Below, piece after piece: positions 8,157 to 16,722 of a DNA stretch of 64,000 bases. Numbering within the stretch: position 1 is the stretch's first letter; each line of letters opens with the position of its first letter. The notes beneath the pieces are model-generated. The model was not told where the DNA came from, ran no database searches, and saw only the letters and a program-made list of their open reading frames with translations. A program made the translations under genes and the position numbers. Source of the stretch: Dolosigranulum savutiense (GTDB taxonomy: Bacteria > Bacillota > Bacilli > Lactobacillales > Carnobacteriaceae_A); the NCBI RefSeq assembly GCF_039830095.1, contig NZ_CP142435.1, forward strand, positions 1,860,001-1,924,000, given 5' to 3'.

Positions 8157-8962
8157 AAAAGCAGCCCATTTTAAGTTTAACTAACATCAGTAAAAGCTTT
8201 CATGTTGGAACAGTGAACGAAAATCCTGTCATCAACTCACTCGATCTTGCTGTTTATCCGGGTGATTTTATAACAATTGTCGGAGGAAATGGTGCCGGGA
8301 AGTCAACATTACTCAATGTTATTTCAGGAAATTTAATGCCAGATTCAGGCGATATTCAATTAGGTGGTCAAGTACTAACACATCACTCCGAACAACAACG
8401 AGCAACAAAGATGGCACGGGTTTTTCAAGATCCAACTATGGGAACGGCACCGCGCATGACTATTGCTGAAAATTTACGAATTGCTGCCTTACGTGGACAA
8501 AAACGAGGCTTGCACTTTGGGATGAATCAAGCAGTGCGGCAGCAGTTCAAAATCTTAGTCGCCTCGCTACAATTGGGTTTAGAAGATAAGTTAGATACAG
8601 AAGTACAATACCTTTCAGGTGGGCAGCGTCAAGCAATCGCCTTGTTAATGGCAACAATTCAAACACCAGAAATCTTGCTTCTTGATGAACATACTGCCGC
8701 ACTAGATCCACAAGTCGCCCATACTGTGATGGAGCTGACTAATGAACGGATTACATCAGAAGGCATCACTGCTTTAATGATTACTCATAATTTAAGCGAT
8801 GCTATCCAATACGGGAATCGTCTCATTATGTTGCAACGTGGAAAGATTGTTCTTGATCTTTCAGGACAAGATAAAGCTGCCCTTACTAGCGAAGAATTGC
8901 TAATGTATTTTAAACAACATGTTTCTCGTACTGATTTGTCAGATAGTTTACTTCTATCCTAA
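8153..8962 (+). CDS. trpZ: TrpZ-like ABC transporter ATP-binding protein
   Basis: A 269-aa ATPase with Walker A GGNGAGKST (about residue 43), signature LSGGQRQA (about 157), and Walker B LLLDEH followed by the D-loop AALD. Start at ATG 8153, preceded by GGAGG (8141-8145); a longer frame from 8102 would run deep into trpY and has no ribosome binding site. It powers import through TrpY. Confidence 0.9.
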   Translation: MKKQPILSLTNISKSFHVGTVNENPVINSLDLAVYPGDFITIVGGNGAGKSTLLNVISGNLMPDSGDIQLGGQVLTHHSEQQRATKMARVFQDPTMGTAPRMTIAENLRIAALRGQKRGLHFGMNQAVRQQFKILVASLQLGLEDKLDTEVQYLSGGQRQAIALLMATIQTPEILLLDEHTAALDPQVAHTVMELTNERITSEGITALMITHNLSDAIQYGNRLIMLQRGKIVLDLSGQDKAALTSEELLMYFKQHVSRTDLSDSLLLS

Positions 8963-8967
8963 CGTCG

Positions 8968-9090
8968 AATGACCAAAAGAACAAAATCGAACTTATTGAT
9001 CCCCGAGACTATCAAGCCACCCATGAATTAAGTTGTTTAAGCAGATCTTTAAGGGAAATGATTGTAACCGGGTTCACCTATACGGTATAA
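8968..9090 (+). pseudogene. Possible 3' remnant of a lost gene
   Basis: This frame is open for 40 codons with protein-like composition (for example IELIDPRDYQ and SRSLREMIV) and ends at TAA 9088. It has no start codon or ribosome binding site near its beginning, and its end contains the next gene's promoter. It could be the tail of a decayed gene or chance. Confidence 0.2.
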
Positions 9091-9091
9091 T
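9062..9091 (+). promoter_or_regulatory. Promoter of the 146-aa unknown gene
   Basis: TTGTAA (9062-9067), an 18-base spacer, and TATAAT (9086-9091). Confidence 0.6.
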
Positions 9092-9122
9092 GGAGAAAAG
9101 AAGATGAAGGATGGGGATTATC

Positions 9123-9563
9123 ATGAGTCAGACAGTCTACACAACCTATTGGATTAATAAACGTGATAATGTACGTAAAGAACACGGCACCTATAAGAGC
9201 GAGGAAGCGGCAAAAGAGGCTATAATTGCTTGGTGGGAAATTAACGGTGAAAATTATGACTATGAAGCATACCGAACTAATACAGGAGCCTTAGAAATTT
9301 CTTACATCGATGAATTTTCTTTCTATCGCATTGAAAAAGAAGAAACCGATGAGCCGTTACCATCCACCAGTTACAAGTTACGGACAAGTGGAGAAATCGA
9401 AGCCAAACGCCAGCAACTTAGCTTAGGCGAGCATACGATGCTATTTGACGAATTAGCAGAACCGCACCGTGACCGTCTTATTCAAGCAATGGGAAGTGCT
9501 AAACAAGCACGCCAGTTCGTGTACACCAAAGACGGTCAATTGATTAAAGATATCAATCACTAG
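9123..9563 (+). CDS. Conserved-looking protein of unknown function
   Basis: A 146-aa soluble protein I do not recognise. The N-terminal 70 residues form an alternating pattern typical of a small alpha/beta fold (YTTYWINKRDN, AIIAWWEINGENY, ISYIDEFSFYRI). The C-terminal half is charged and helical. There is no signal peptide or membrane segment. The start at 9123 is chosen because GGGGA (9113-9117) serves it, while ATG 9111 overlaps that site. It has its own promoter and stands alone before thiM. Confidence 0.7.
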   Translation: MSQTVYTTYWINKRDNVRKEHGTYKSEEAAKEAIIAWWEINGENYDYEAYRTNTGALEISYIDEFSFYRIEKEETDEPLPSTSYKLRTSGEIEAKRQQLSLGEHTMLFDELAEPHRDRLIQAMGSAKQARQFVYTKDGQLIKDINH

Positions 9564-9674
9564 GTAATGTGAGTGAGAACCTTGTGAAATCGCTAATAGT
9601 TTAAATTTTACATGATTTACGCTATAATGGTTAATAGGATATAATTTTAGAACTTAAGGAGCTGGAATAATACA

Positions 9675-10508
9675 ATGGTCAGTGAATTGAAACAAGAAAT
9701 TATGCAATGTGTTCGAGATGTGAAAGCGAATAATCCCATGGTTGGATCTGTTACAAATACGGTAACAATTAATTTTGTAGCAAATACTCAAATTGCAGTG
9801 GGCGGCTCAGCATCTTGTGTATATATGCCGGATGAAGCAGAAACACTTGTAGAAAAAGGTGACTCATTTTACATTAACTTAGGGACAATTTTACCTATTT
9901 ATGAGGATACGCTTCCACAAGCGGGTCGATTACTGTCAGATACCCATAAAAATTGGGTGCTTGATCCAGTTGCAGTCGGCATTGGATCATTGCGTACACG
10001 GTTATTACGACAATTTAACGCATATAAGCCTACAATTATTAAAGGAAATGCCTCTGAAATCTTAGCTTTAGCTGGACTTTGGGGCTTAGAAGGTGGGCAA
10101 GCTGCTTCAAAAGTTCGTGGAGTTGATTCAACCGAACTTGTCGAAGAAGCAACAGAAGCAGCCAAATCAATTGCTGAACATACAGAGGGTGTTTGTGTCG
10201 TCTCTGGTGAAGAAGATTTACTAACAGATGGACGTCGTGTTGTTCGTGTTAAAGGTGGGCATGAAGCATTAGCCAATATTACCGGATCAGGTTGTGCACT
10301 TGGTGGAGTGATTGCTATTTATGCTACTCAAGTGGATGATCCATTCGTTGCAGCACTGACTGGTTTACAAATCTTTAAAAAGGCGGCTGAGAAAGCGGCT
10401 GAGGCGAGTGAAGGACCAGGCACATTCCAAGCTAAATTCTTAGACTTCTTGCATAACTTAACGCCAGAAGAAATTGCTGAAAATGAGTTTGAGCTGGTGG
10501 AGGAGTAA
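9675..10508 (+). CDS. thiM: Hydroxyethylthiazole kinase
   Basis: A 277-aa ribokinase-fold enzyme that phosphorylates 4-methyl-5-hydroxyethylthiazole in thiamine salvage. Visible are the N-terminal NPMVGSVTNTVTINFVAN block, LDPVAVG, the KGNASEI segment and the C-terminal TGSGCALGG anion hole with the conserved Cys. AAGGAG (9656-9661) precedes ATG 9675. No TPP riboswitch was found upstream. The next gene starts two bases after the stop and encodes a thiamine-binding protein, which supports the assignment. Confidence 0.9.
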   Translation: MVSELKQEIMQCVRDVKANNPMVGSVTNTVTINFVANTQIAVGGSASCVYMPDEAETLVEKGDSFYINLGTILPIYEDTLPQAGRLLSDTHKNWVLDPVAVGIGSLRTRLLRQFNAYKPTIIKGNASEILALAGLWGLEGGQAASKVRGVDSTELVEEATEAAKSIAEHTEGVCVVSGEEDLLTDGRRVVRVKGGHEALANITGSGCALGGVIAIYATQVDDPFVAALTGLQIFKKAAEKAAEASEGPGTFQAKFLDFLHNLTPEEIAENEFELVEE

Positions 10509-10510
10509 AT

Positions 10511-10831
10511 ATGTCAGATATGAATACATTAGTAGCGGTGTCCATTGCCCCAATTGCTAGTCAAGAAGAACTAGCTCCACAAATTGCTGAAGTTATTCGA
10601 GTGATTCGCTCATCACACTTACCTAACCAAACTTATTCCATGTTTACTGAAATTGAAGGACCATGGGATGAAGTGATGGCGATTGTGAAAGAAGCGACAC
10701 AAGTATTAACTGATCGAGGTATTCGGACAATTGTAAATGTAAAAGCCGATGTTCGTCCAGGTCATTCTGGGACAATGAAGCGAAAAGTCGAAAAAGTTAA
10801 TCGTATTTTAAATGAAGAATCAGCAAAATAA
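10511..10831 (+). CDS. Thiamine-binding protein, MTH1187/YqgV family
   Basis: A 106-aa ferredoxin-like-fold protein of the PF01910 family (VAVSIAPIA near the N-terminus, a long second helix, KADVRPGHSGTMKRKVEKV near the C-terminus). Members bind thiamine or its pyrimidine moiety. It is directly coupled to thiM, so a role in handling thiamine precursors is likely. Confidence 0.85.
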   Translation: MSDMNTLVAVSIAPIASQEELAPQIAEVIRVIRSSHLPNQTYSMFTEIEGPWDEVMAIVKEATQVLTDRGIRTIVNVKADVRPGHSGTMKRKVEKVNRILNEESAK

Positions 10832-10863
10832 TCTTGGTTCACAGAATGACGTTTTAAATATAA

Positions 10864-10906
10864 ATAAAATGTGTTGGAGAGTGCAATTGTCTTCGACACA
10901 TTTTAT
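10864..10906 (+). terminator. Inverted repeat after the thiamine genes
   Basis: A perfect 11-bp stem, ATAAAATGTGT (10864-10874) with ACACATTTTAT (10896-10906), and a 21-base loop. It lies between the thiM unit and the PII-like gene. It has no long T run, so it could be a terminator or an operator or leader structure. Confidence 0.5.
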
Positions 10907-10941
10907 GTTATGAATAACATAAAAAGATAAGAGGTGTGAAT

Positions 10942-11607
10942 ATGGAGCATTTAGCAATGGATTTATTGGTATTTATAGTCAATGAACATGAATCTAAACA
11001 GTTAATGATTGATGCCCGGCAGCGGGGAGTTGCTGGAGGAACCATTATTCCAGCTGAGGGGACAATTAAAAATGGTTTCTTGCGAAAGCTTTGCCTTGAT
11101 AGTGTCCGTCGCGAAATATGCTTAATTTTAACCCCGGCTGCCATGGCGACCAAAGTATTAGATCATATTGCTAGAACAAAACAAATGCATAAAAAACATC
11201 ATGGCATCGGTGCCCAATTACCGCTAAATAACGTACTGGGCTTATCAAATCGCCAGAAGGAACGAAGAACCCCATTAAAGCAGACAGAAAGGGAGAGCCC
11301 GTCAATGTATCAAGCAATTTTTACAGTGGTTGAACGCGGAACCGCTCAAGAAGTGATGACTGTTGCCGAAGATCGTGGTGCGACAGGAGGCACCATTATT
11401 CGTGGGCGTGGAGCAAGCTCAAAAGATATCACAACAGTCTTCAATATGGAAATTGAACCAGAAAAAGATATCTTATTAATTATTACAACGACTGCTCAGG
11501 CTCCATCCATTATGAACGGTATTGCTGATCATCTAAATATCGAACAAGAAAACTCAGGTGTTATGTTTACGTTAGATATCAGTGAATTACGTGGTATTTA
11601 TGAATAG
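10942..11607 (+). CDS. Tandem PII-like protein
   Basis: A 221-aa protein made of two PII/GlnB-like halves (about 1-100 and 120-221). Each half repeats the same motif, GVAGGTII in the first and GATGGTII in the second, at the position of the PII T-loop and B-loop. The halves are joined by a basic linker rich in Arg/Lys/Gln. Canonical PII is a trimer of 112-aa chains; a fused pair is a different assembly. It stands 16 bases before a DUF1538 transporter gene, so it probably regulates that transporter in response to a nucleotide or other small ligand, by analogy with PII-transporter pairs. ATG 10942 follows GAGGTG. Confidence 0.82.
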   Translation: MEHLAMDLLVFIVNEHESKQLMIDARQRGVAGGTIIPAEGTIKNGFLRKLCLDSVRREICLILTPAAMATKVLDHIARTKQMHKKHHGIGAQLPLNNVLGLSNRQKERRTPLKQTERESPSMYQAIFTVVERGTAQEVMTVAEDRGATGGTIIRGRGASSKDITTVFNMEIEPEKDILLIITTTAQAPSIMNGIADHLNIEQENSGVMFTLDISELRGIYE

Positions 11608-11623
11608 GAGGGATGATAAATAA

Positions 11624-13108
11624 GTGAATATATTAACGCAAAAATTTCGTGAGGTACTGCAAGCAGTTATTCCAACGTATAGTTTAGTTTTACTTATCCA
11701 TTTTTTTATTGTTGATTTACCTAAAGAGGCACTACTTGCATTTTCTGTCGGCACTCTTTTTATTATGGCGGGAATGACCATTTTCTTGACGGGAGTTGAT
11801 TTAGCTATCACTCCAATTGGTGAGCAAATGGGAAAGGGGATTGCCAGGTCAAATAAAGTTAGTATTGTTATTATATTTGGTTTTGTGCTAGGTTTTTTAA
11901 TTGCGGCATCTGAGCCTAGTATTAATGTGTTAGGACAGGAAATTGCTGATGTATCCGGTGGTGCTGTCAATGCCATGGCGATTGTAGGTGTTGTCTCAGT
12001 GGGATTAGCCATCATGATTGTTATTGGCTTGTTGCGAATTGTGTACGACTGGTCATTGATTAAAATACTTATGATTGTTTATAGTTTAGTATTTATAATG
12101 GCAATTTTTACTACAGAAGAATTTATTTCGATTTCCTTTGATGCATCCGGTGCAACAACAGGTGCCATTACGGTACCATTTGTACTCGCGATGGCTTCAG
12201 GTGTGGCTAACTTGAAAAAAGGGACTTCACAATCAAATAATGATAGTTTTGGTTTAGTGGCGATTGCTTCTGTTGGAGCTATTATAGCTGTGATGCTCTT
12301 TAATTTAATTGCCCCAATTGGAGAACTTGCCGGTTCATTGTCTATTGAAGTGGATGCGGGTACCCCTTTACGTACACGCTATGTATCCGTCTTTATAGAC
12401 CAGTTGAAAGATGTATTCATAACGATTATGCCAATCGTTGGATTATTTTATGTTTACCAAAAATTCAAGCTCCAGGTGCCTAAGCGAGTATTGCATAAAA
12501 TTTGGATAGGATCAGTATATGTCTATGCGGGGCTCGTTATTTTCTTAACAGGGGTGAACGCTGGTTTCATGGATATTGGTCGGATTATTGGCCAGCGTAT
12601 TGCCAGTGAGATGATGTATATTGAATTAGCTGTTGTTGGAGCTGTGATGGGAATAGTAACAATACTTGCTGAACCGGCAACAAACATTTTAACCACTCAA
12701 ATTGAAGATGTTACTTCAGGAGCGATTAAGCGCCGTCCGATATTAATTGCCCTAACGTCTGGTGTGGGCTCAGCTATTTTCTTAGCTGTCTTACGTATGT
12801 TAATTCCTGGATTAAAATTGTGGCATATTTTATTGCCGGGTTATGCTATTGCAATTGGATTGATGTTTATTGTCCCCAAGATATTTGTCGGTATGGCGTT
12901 TGATGCAGGTGGTGTAGCTACGGGCCCGATTACAGCAACTTTCATTCTGGCTTTTATCCAAGGAGCTGCTGATACCATTCCAACGGCTTCCGTTATGATT
13001 GAAGGATTCGGGATGATTGCAATGGTAGCTTTAATGCCTATTTTGACGTTACAACTATTAGGATTTATCTATGAACTGAAGCGGCAACGCACGACTTCAA
13101 CCTCTTAA
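11624..13108 (+). CDS. DUF1538 membrane protein (two-domain, antiporter-like)
   Basis: A 494-aa polytopic protein made of two homologous DUF1538 halves. The first carries FLTGVDLAITPIGEQMG, an EPSINVL element and FDASGATTGAIT; the second repeats FLTGVNAGFMDIGR, EPATNIL and FDAGGVATGPIT. Paired DUF1538 proteins (UmpAB) have been reported as Na+(K+,Li+)/H+ antiporters in a halophile; here both halves are fused. The start is GTG 11624, 12 bases after AGGAGG. Coupling to the tandem PII-like gene suggests a regulated ion or metabolite transporter. Substrate unknown. Confidence 0.85.
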   Translation: MNILTQKFREVLQAVIPTYSLVLLIHFFIVDLPKEALLAFSVGTLFIMAGMTIFLTGVDLAITPIGEQMGKGIARSNKVSIVIIFGFVLGFLIAASEPSINVLGQEIADVSGGAVNAMAIVGVVSVGLAIMIVIGLLRIVYDWSLIKILMIVYSLVFIMAIFTTEEFISISFDASGATTGAITVPFVLAMASGVANLKKGTSQSNNDSFGLVAIASVGAIIAVMLFNLIAPIGELAGSLSIEVDAGTPLRTRYVSVFIDQLKDVFITIMPIVGLFYVYQKFKLQVPKRVLHKIWIGSVYVYAGLVIFLTGVNAGFMDIGRIIGQRIASEMMYIELAVVGAVMGIVTILAEPATNILTTQIEDVTSGAIKRRPILIALTSGVGSAIFLAVLRMLIPGLKLWHILLPGYAIAIGLMFIVPKIFVGMAFDAGGVATGPITATFILAFIQGAADTIPTASVMIEGFGMIAMVALMPILTLQLLGFIYELKRQRTTSTS

Positions 13109-13113
13109 TACGC

Positions 13114-13143
13114 ATGCTGCACATGAGATTGTGTAGCATTTTT
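13114..13143 (+). terminator. Terminator after the DUF1538 gene
   Basis: ATGCTGCACA (13114-13123) pairs with TGTGTAGCAT (13130-13139), one G-U pair, followed by T5. Confidence 0.8.
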
Positions 13144-13164
13144 GATTAAAACGGCAAAATCCAT

Positions 13165-13342
13165 GTTCACTCGTTTAATTTTTATGCTATAATCAGTAAG
13201 GAGGTCGTCAGCTTTGCAGTTGTGAAATTAGCTTGCATGGCTACATCCATTATATATTGAATTACATAGAATCATGGAAATAAGCTAGTTGATAAAAGGC
13301 AACATGAATTGCACCATGAGATGAATACTGGGAGGTAAAGGG
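13165..13342 (+). promoter_or_regulatory. Promoter and long leader of the metallophosphoesterase gene
   Basis: An extended -10 (TGCTATAAT, -10 hexamer 13188-13193) with a weak -35 (GTTCAC, 13165-13170) gives a 5' untranslated region of about 140 nt. A strong AAGGAGGT (13198-13205) near the leader's start is followed by no convincing frame (TTG at 13215 opens three codons; GTG 13222 opens 12 codons at poor spacing). I see no known riboswitch. Confidence 0.4.
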
Positions 13343-14194
13343 ATGTTTTGGATTATTATCGTTGCGATTGTGCTACTAGGAATTTATTTTTTCTATCAAA
13401 ATCGCTTTATTAACGTAACTGCGTATAAATTAACAGTAGCCAATCTACCAACCGATTTACGTGGGAAGAAAATTGTCCATATTTCAGATTTGAATTTCCG
13501 AGCGAATATGAATAATGGATTTGTCAATACAATTTTATCAAAGATTGAAAAACAAGAACCAGATATGATTGTGGTGACGGGGAATACAATTTATTCTACT
13601 GTGGAATATTTGGAAGAGACACCGGTGAAGGAATTCTTCGAGAGTCTTTGTCAGAAAGCCCCTACGTACGTTGTGACAGGAAATCATGATATTGAAAATA
13701 TAGGCTTCGATGAATTAGGACAATTGTTAGTTGAGAGTGGCGCTCATTTATTAATTGATGATGCAGTTTATGCAACTTTCAAGAATGAACAGCCACATGA
13801 TGGGCTTGTATTGATGGGCTTTGCTGAACGTGGTGATATGAATAATATTGCTGATCCGTATTTAAAAAATATCGAGTTAGATGCAGAGATGATTGATAAA
13901 CCTAAAATATTATTAGCACATCATCCTGAGTATTTTGATAAGTACTTGGAAGATGCCGCTAAAGCACCTGATTTAACGTTTTCAGGGCACACATTGGGCG
14001 GACAAATTGTCTTACCTTACTTCGGGGGATTGATAACGACCACTCAAGGATTACTACCGGCCTATGACTATGGTTTGTTCGTAGCTGATGATCAACCGAC
14101 AAAGCGAATGATCGTTACCCGAGGGATGGGAAATGCTTCGATTCCAGTACGTTTAAATAATCGGATTGAAATTGTAACTGTTATTTTAAATTGA
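13343..14194 (+). CDS. Metallophosphoesterase-fold protein with missing metal ligands
   Basis: A 283-aa protein with one N-terminal membrane segment (about 2-18) and a YkuE-like calcineurin phosphoesterase domain. The fold markers are clear: HISDL, DMIVVTG, VTGNHD, LLAHHP and SGHT-x-GGQI. Three of the usual metal or catalytic ligands are replaced: the His of D-L-H is Asn (SDLNF), the Asp of G-D is Asn (TGNTI), and the second His of G-H-T-H is Leu (GHTLGG). GNHD and the AHH His remain. The protein may therefore have little phosphatase activity and act as a binding protein. GGAGG (13331-13335) precedes the ATG. Confidence 0.85.
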   Translation: MFWIIIVAIVLLGIYFFYQNRFINVTAYKLTVANLPTDLRGKKIVHISDLNFRANMNNGFVNTILSKIEKQEPDMIVVTGNTIYSTVEYLEETPVKEFFESLCQKAPTYVVTGNHDIENIGFDELGQLLVESGAHLLIDDAVYATFKNEQPHDGLVLMGFAERGDMNNIADPYLKNIELDAEMIDKPKILLAHHPEYFDKYLEDAAKAPDLTFSGHTLGGQIVLPYFGGLITTTQGLLPAYDYGLFVADDQPTKRMIVTRGMGNASIPVRLNNRIEIVTVILN

Positions 14195-14206
14195 TAGTAG
14201 ATGATA

Positions 14207-14239
14207 GAGATAGCCTGTACGATGAAGGCTATCTTTCTT
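14207..14239 (+). terminator. Terminator after the metallophosphoesterase gene
   Basis: GATAGCC (14209-14215) pairs with GGCTATC (14227-14233), followed by TTTCTT. Confidence 0.75.
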
Positions 14240-14285
14240 ATTGAGTGCAGGTACTAGCTAGAAGACGAGAAGGAGTGAGTTTAGT

Positions 14286-14726
14286 ATGGGAGTTGAATTA
14301 ACATGGCAGTCGGACTTGGTATTTAGAGCGGCTGACCAAGCAGATGGGCATACGGTGCAACTAGATGTAGGACATCCCATTAGTGGGACACATAACGGCC
14401 AAACACCGGTCGAAGTATTGCTCAGTTCATTGGGTGGTTGTATGGGAATTTCCTTGATGACAACTTTAAGAAATTACGAAACAGCCGTTGAATCATTGAC
14501 ATTGGAACTTGAAGCCCATAAAGCAGATAATCTACCGAATCGCATCGAATCAATTGATTTAGTAGTTCATATTGTCACTGACATTCCAAAAAATCGTATT
14601 GAGCGCGCTTTACAATTAAGTCATGACAAGTATTGTACTATTTCTAATACAATTAATGCTGATATTCAAATAACATTGATTTGTAATGGAAAAATTATTG
14701 AAAGGAGAGAGACCGATAATGAATAA
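14286..14726 (+). CDS. OsmC family protein
   Basis: A 146-aa OsmC/Ohr-like protein. Both redox Cys positions of the family are present, in LGGCMGIS (about residue 56) and KYCTIS (about 118), so a thiol peroxidase role against organic hydroperoxides is plausible; the YhfA-like OsmC subgroup is equally possible. Preceded by GAAGGAG. Its stop overlaps the start region of the following acetyltransferase gene (TAATG-type junction), so the two are coupled. Confidence 0.9.
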   Translation: MGVELTWQSDLVFRAADQADGHTVQLDVGHPISGTHNGQTPVEVLLSSLGGCMGISLMTTLRNYETAVESLTLELEAHKADNLPNRIESIDLVVHIVTDIPKNRIERALQLSHDKYCTISNTINADIQITLICNGKIIERRETDNE

Positions 14727-15342
14727 GATAAACTATCGTCCGATTCAAGTGAGTGATTATGATGGGCTACAGGTATTATTACAAAATGAATGGTATAGCC
14801 ATTATGTAGCGAAAGATCGAGAAATAACGCAAGCCTTCGTTCAATTAGATTTACATAATTGTCTAATGAAGTCATCATTTGGCTATGTTGCTGTTATGAA
14901 TGATGAAATTGTAGGGGTCATTTTAGGCCGCATTCAAGCTAACGCACCTAAGTTAGCAATGGTTACTCAAGATATTACTGCTAATATTCTGACACTGATA
15001 ACAGAAGAATCACCGATAGTGGCTGAATTAGCTCAAATTTTTCAGAACCGACATAGCGCCAATCAAGCAATGAAACATAAAATAACTAGCCATTATGAGG
15101 CCGAAGCTGTTTTATTTATTGTATCAGCCGCAAATCGAGGCAAGGGAATTGGTTCAGGTTTATGGCAACTTATCCAAGAAGAGTTTAAGCAACAGCATAT
15201 AGAGCGTTATTGCTTATTTACGGATAAATGGTGTAATTATGGTTTCTATGACTATAAAGGGCTCCAGCGCATAGAAAGTTATACCGTTAACGAAAATACA
15301 TCTGAACCAACACACTTCCTCTATGAAGGGGAGGTCCACTAG
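14719..15342 (+). CDS. GNAT family N-acetyltransferase
   Basis: A 207-aa GNAT protein with N-terminal YRPIQVSDYDG, a central GYVAVMNDEIVGVILG strand pair, and the acetyl-CoA motif A NRGKGIGSGLW (about residue 147). It is longer than a minimal GNAT because of an insertion around residues 75-125. Substrate unknown. The start at 14719 follows AAAGGAGAG (14701-14709) and overlaps the osmC stop. Confidence 0.87.
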   Translation: MNKINYRPIQVSDYDGLQVLLQNEWYSHYVAKDREITQAFVQLDLHNCLMKSSFGYVAVMNDEIVGVILGRIQANAPKLAMVTQDITANILTLITEESPIVAELAQIFQNRHSANQAMKHKITSHYEAEAVLFIVSAANRGKGIGSGLWQLIQEEFKQQHIERYCLFTDKWCNYGFYDYKGLQRIESYTVNENTSEPTHFLYEGEVH

Positions 15343-15357
15343 TTGAATAGGTAAATT

Positions 15358-15403
15358 AAAACCCTCGCACCGACAACAATAATGCTGTCAGTACGAGGGT
15401 TTT
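15358..15403. terminator. Bidirectional terminator between convergent genes
   Basis: AAAACCCTCG (15358-15367) pairs with CGAGGGTTTT (15394-15403), with an inner GACA/TGTC pair. It serves the GNAT gene on plus and ampS on minus. Confidence 0.85.
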
Positions 15404-15422
15404 GTTAGTTATTTAGACTGTG

Positions 15423-16661
15423 TTAGGCCCAAGTTCCATTGCGGAAAATTGGAATACGCGTACCATCTTTTTTAATACCATCGATATCCATATCAGCTGA
15501 GCCGATCATAAAATCAACGTGTGTCGTTGAACGGTTCAAGCCAGCTTCTTTTAATTCGTCCTCGCTCATCTCGGTCCCACCTTCGAGACTGAATGCGTAA
15601 GCTGAACCTAGAGCAACGTGGTTTGAAGCATTCTCATCGAACAATGTATTGAAGAAAGTTAAACCAGACTGTGAAATAGGGGACTCATGCGGTACGAGCG
15701 CCACTTCACCGAGGCGTGATGCTCCTTCATCTTGTTCAAGTAATTTTTCTATAACATCTTGCCCCTTGTCAGCAGAGAAGGAGACAACTTTTCCATCCTT
15801 GAATTCGAATTCCATGCCTTCAATGACAGAGCCAGCATAGCTTAGTGGCTTCGTAGAGACAACTTTTCCGTCAACTCGATTAGCATCCGGTGCCGTGAAG
15901 ACTTCTTCAGTTGGCATGTTGGCCATGAAGCGTTCGCCACGAACATTGTCGCTACCGGCACCTTCCCAACGGTGACCATCAGGCAAGCCGATAGTTAAGT
16001 CAGTACCAGGGGCAGAGTAGTGAAGAGCTACAAATTGTTCATCATTAAGCTCATCTGCTTTGTTCGTTAAGGTTTTATCTTTTTTCGCCCAAGTTGCGAC
16101 AGGATCTTCGTCGTATAGATGAATGGCTTTAAAAATCGCATCCCAGAGAGCATCTACTTGCTCTTCTTCAGTCTCTAAGTCAGGGAATACTTTGGCAGCC
16201 CATTCTGGTGAAGCAGCAGCACCCAGCGTCCAACTAATTTTGTTCGCTTGAGAAGCTTCTCGCATTGGTTTTAATGCTTCTGCATTTGCTTTTTGAGCGG
16301 CTGCAATCTTTTCACCATCGATACCATTTAAGTTATCCGGATCGCTGGAAATAATTCCAACACGACTTGCTCCATGCTTTAACAGGTAATTCATTTTTTC
16401 AATCCGGTAGTCGGGCACATCAGTTAGCGTCTCTTTTGATTGGTACTCGAAGCTTAAACGAGATAGTGGGTCGTCGCTCCAATCAACAATAACCTCACGT
16501 GCGCCTTTTTCGTAAGCAGCTTTCGTAATTGCACGGCCTAACTGTGCATTATCTACCGAGACACTCAAGTGAACAGTATGTCCTTCCTGAACGTTAATCC
16601 CTGTTGTTACAATTAAATTAGCGTATTTTTTAATTAATTGATCAAAATTATCTAGCACCAT
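15423..16661 (-). CDS. Aminopeptidase AmpS/PepS, M29 family
   Basis: A 412-aa metallo-aminopeptidase of family M29, of the usual length (about 410). Recognisable blocks are the N-terminal YANLIVTTGINVQEGHTV, the central RWEGAGSDNVRGERFMANMPTEE, and the C-terminal SNHVALGSAYAF and HVDFMIGSADMDIDG, which carry the metal ligands Glu, His and Asp. Start at 16661 after GAGGAGT; a longer frame to 16703 overlaps the promoter. Cytosolic, with a role in peptide use. Confidence 0.95.
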   Translation of the reverse strand: MVLDNFDQLIKKYANLIVTTGINVQEGHTVHLSVSVDNAQLGRAITKAAYEKGAREVIVDWSDDPLSRLSFEYQSKETLTDVPDYRIEKMNYLLKHGASRVGIISSDPDNLNGIDGEKIAAAQKANAEALKPMREASQANKISWTLGAAASPEWAAKVFPDLETEEEQVDALWDAIFKAIHLYDEDPVATWAKKDKTLTNKADELNDEQFVALHYSAPGTDLTIGLPDGHRWEGAGSDNVRGERFMANMPTEEVFTAPDANRVDGKVVSTKPLSYAGSVIEGMEFEFKDGKVVSFSADKGQDVIEKLLEQDEGASRLGEVALVPHESPISQSGLTFFNTLFDENASNHVALGSAYAFSLEGGTEMSEDELKEAGLNRSTTHVDFMIGSADMDIDGIKKDGTRIPIFRNGTWA

Positions 16662-16693
16662 AACAGTAACACTCCTCAAATTTATTTGTAAAC

Positions 16694-16722
16694 ACTTTAA
16701 CATACATTTAGTCTTTTGTCAA
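16694..16722 (-). promoter_or_regulatory. Promoter of ampS
   Basis: On the minus strand, TTGACA (16722-16717), a 17-base spacer, and TAAAGT (16699-16694). The rest of the gap to 16984 is AT-rich, and I see no gene in it. Confidence 0.7.

Noticed and set aside
9564-9674. TPP riboswitch before thiM
   Set aside because: No CUGAGA element and too little space for the aptamer; the same holds before thiE.
13198-13258. Translated leader peptide before the metallophosphoesterase gene
   Set aside because: The strong AAGGAGGT is followed only by a three-codon TTG frame or a 12-codon GTG frame at poor spacing.
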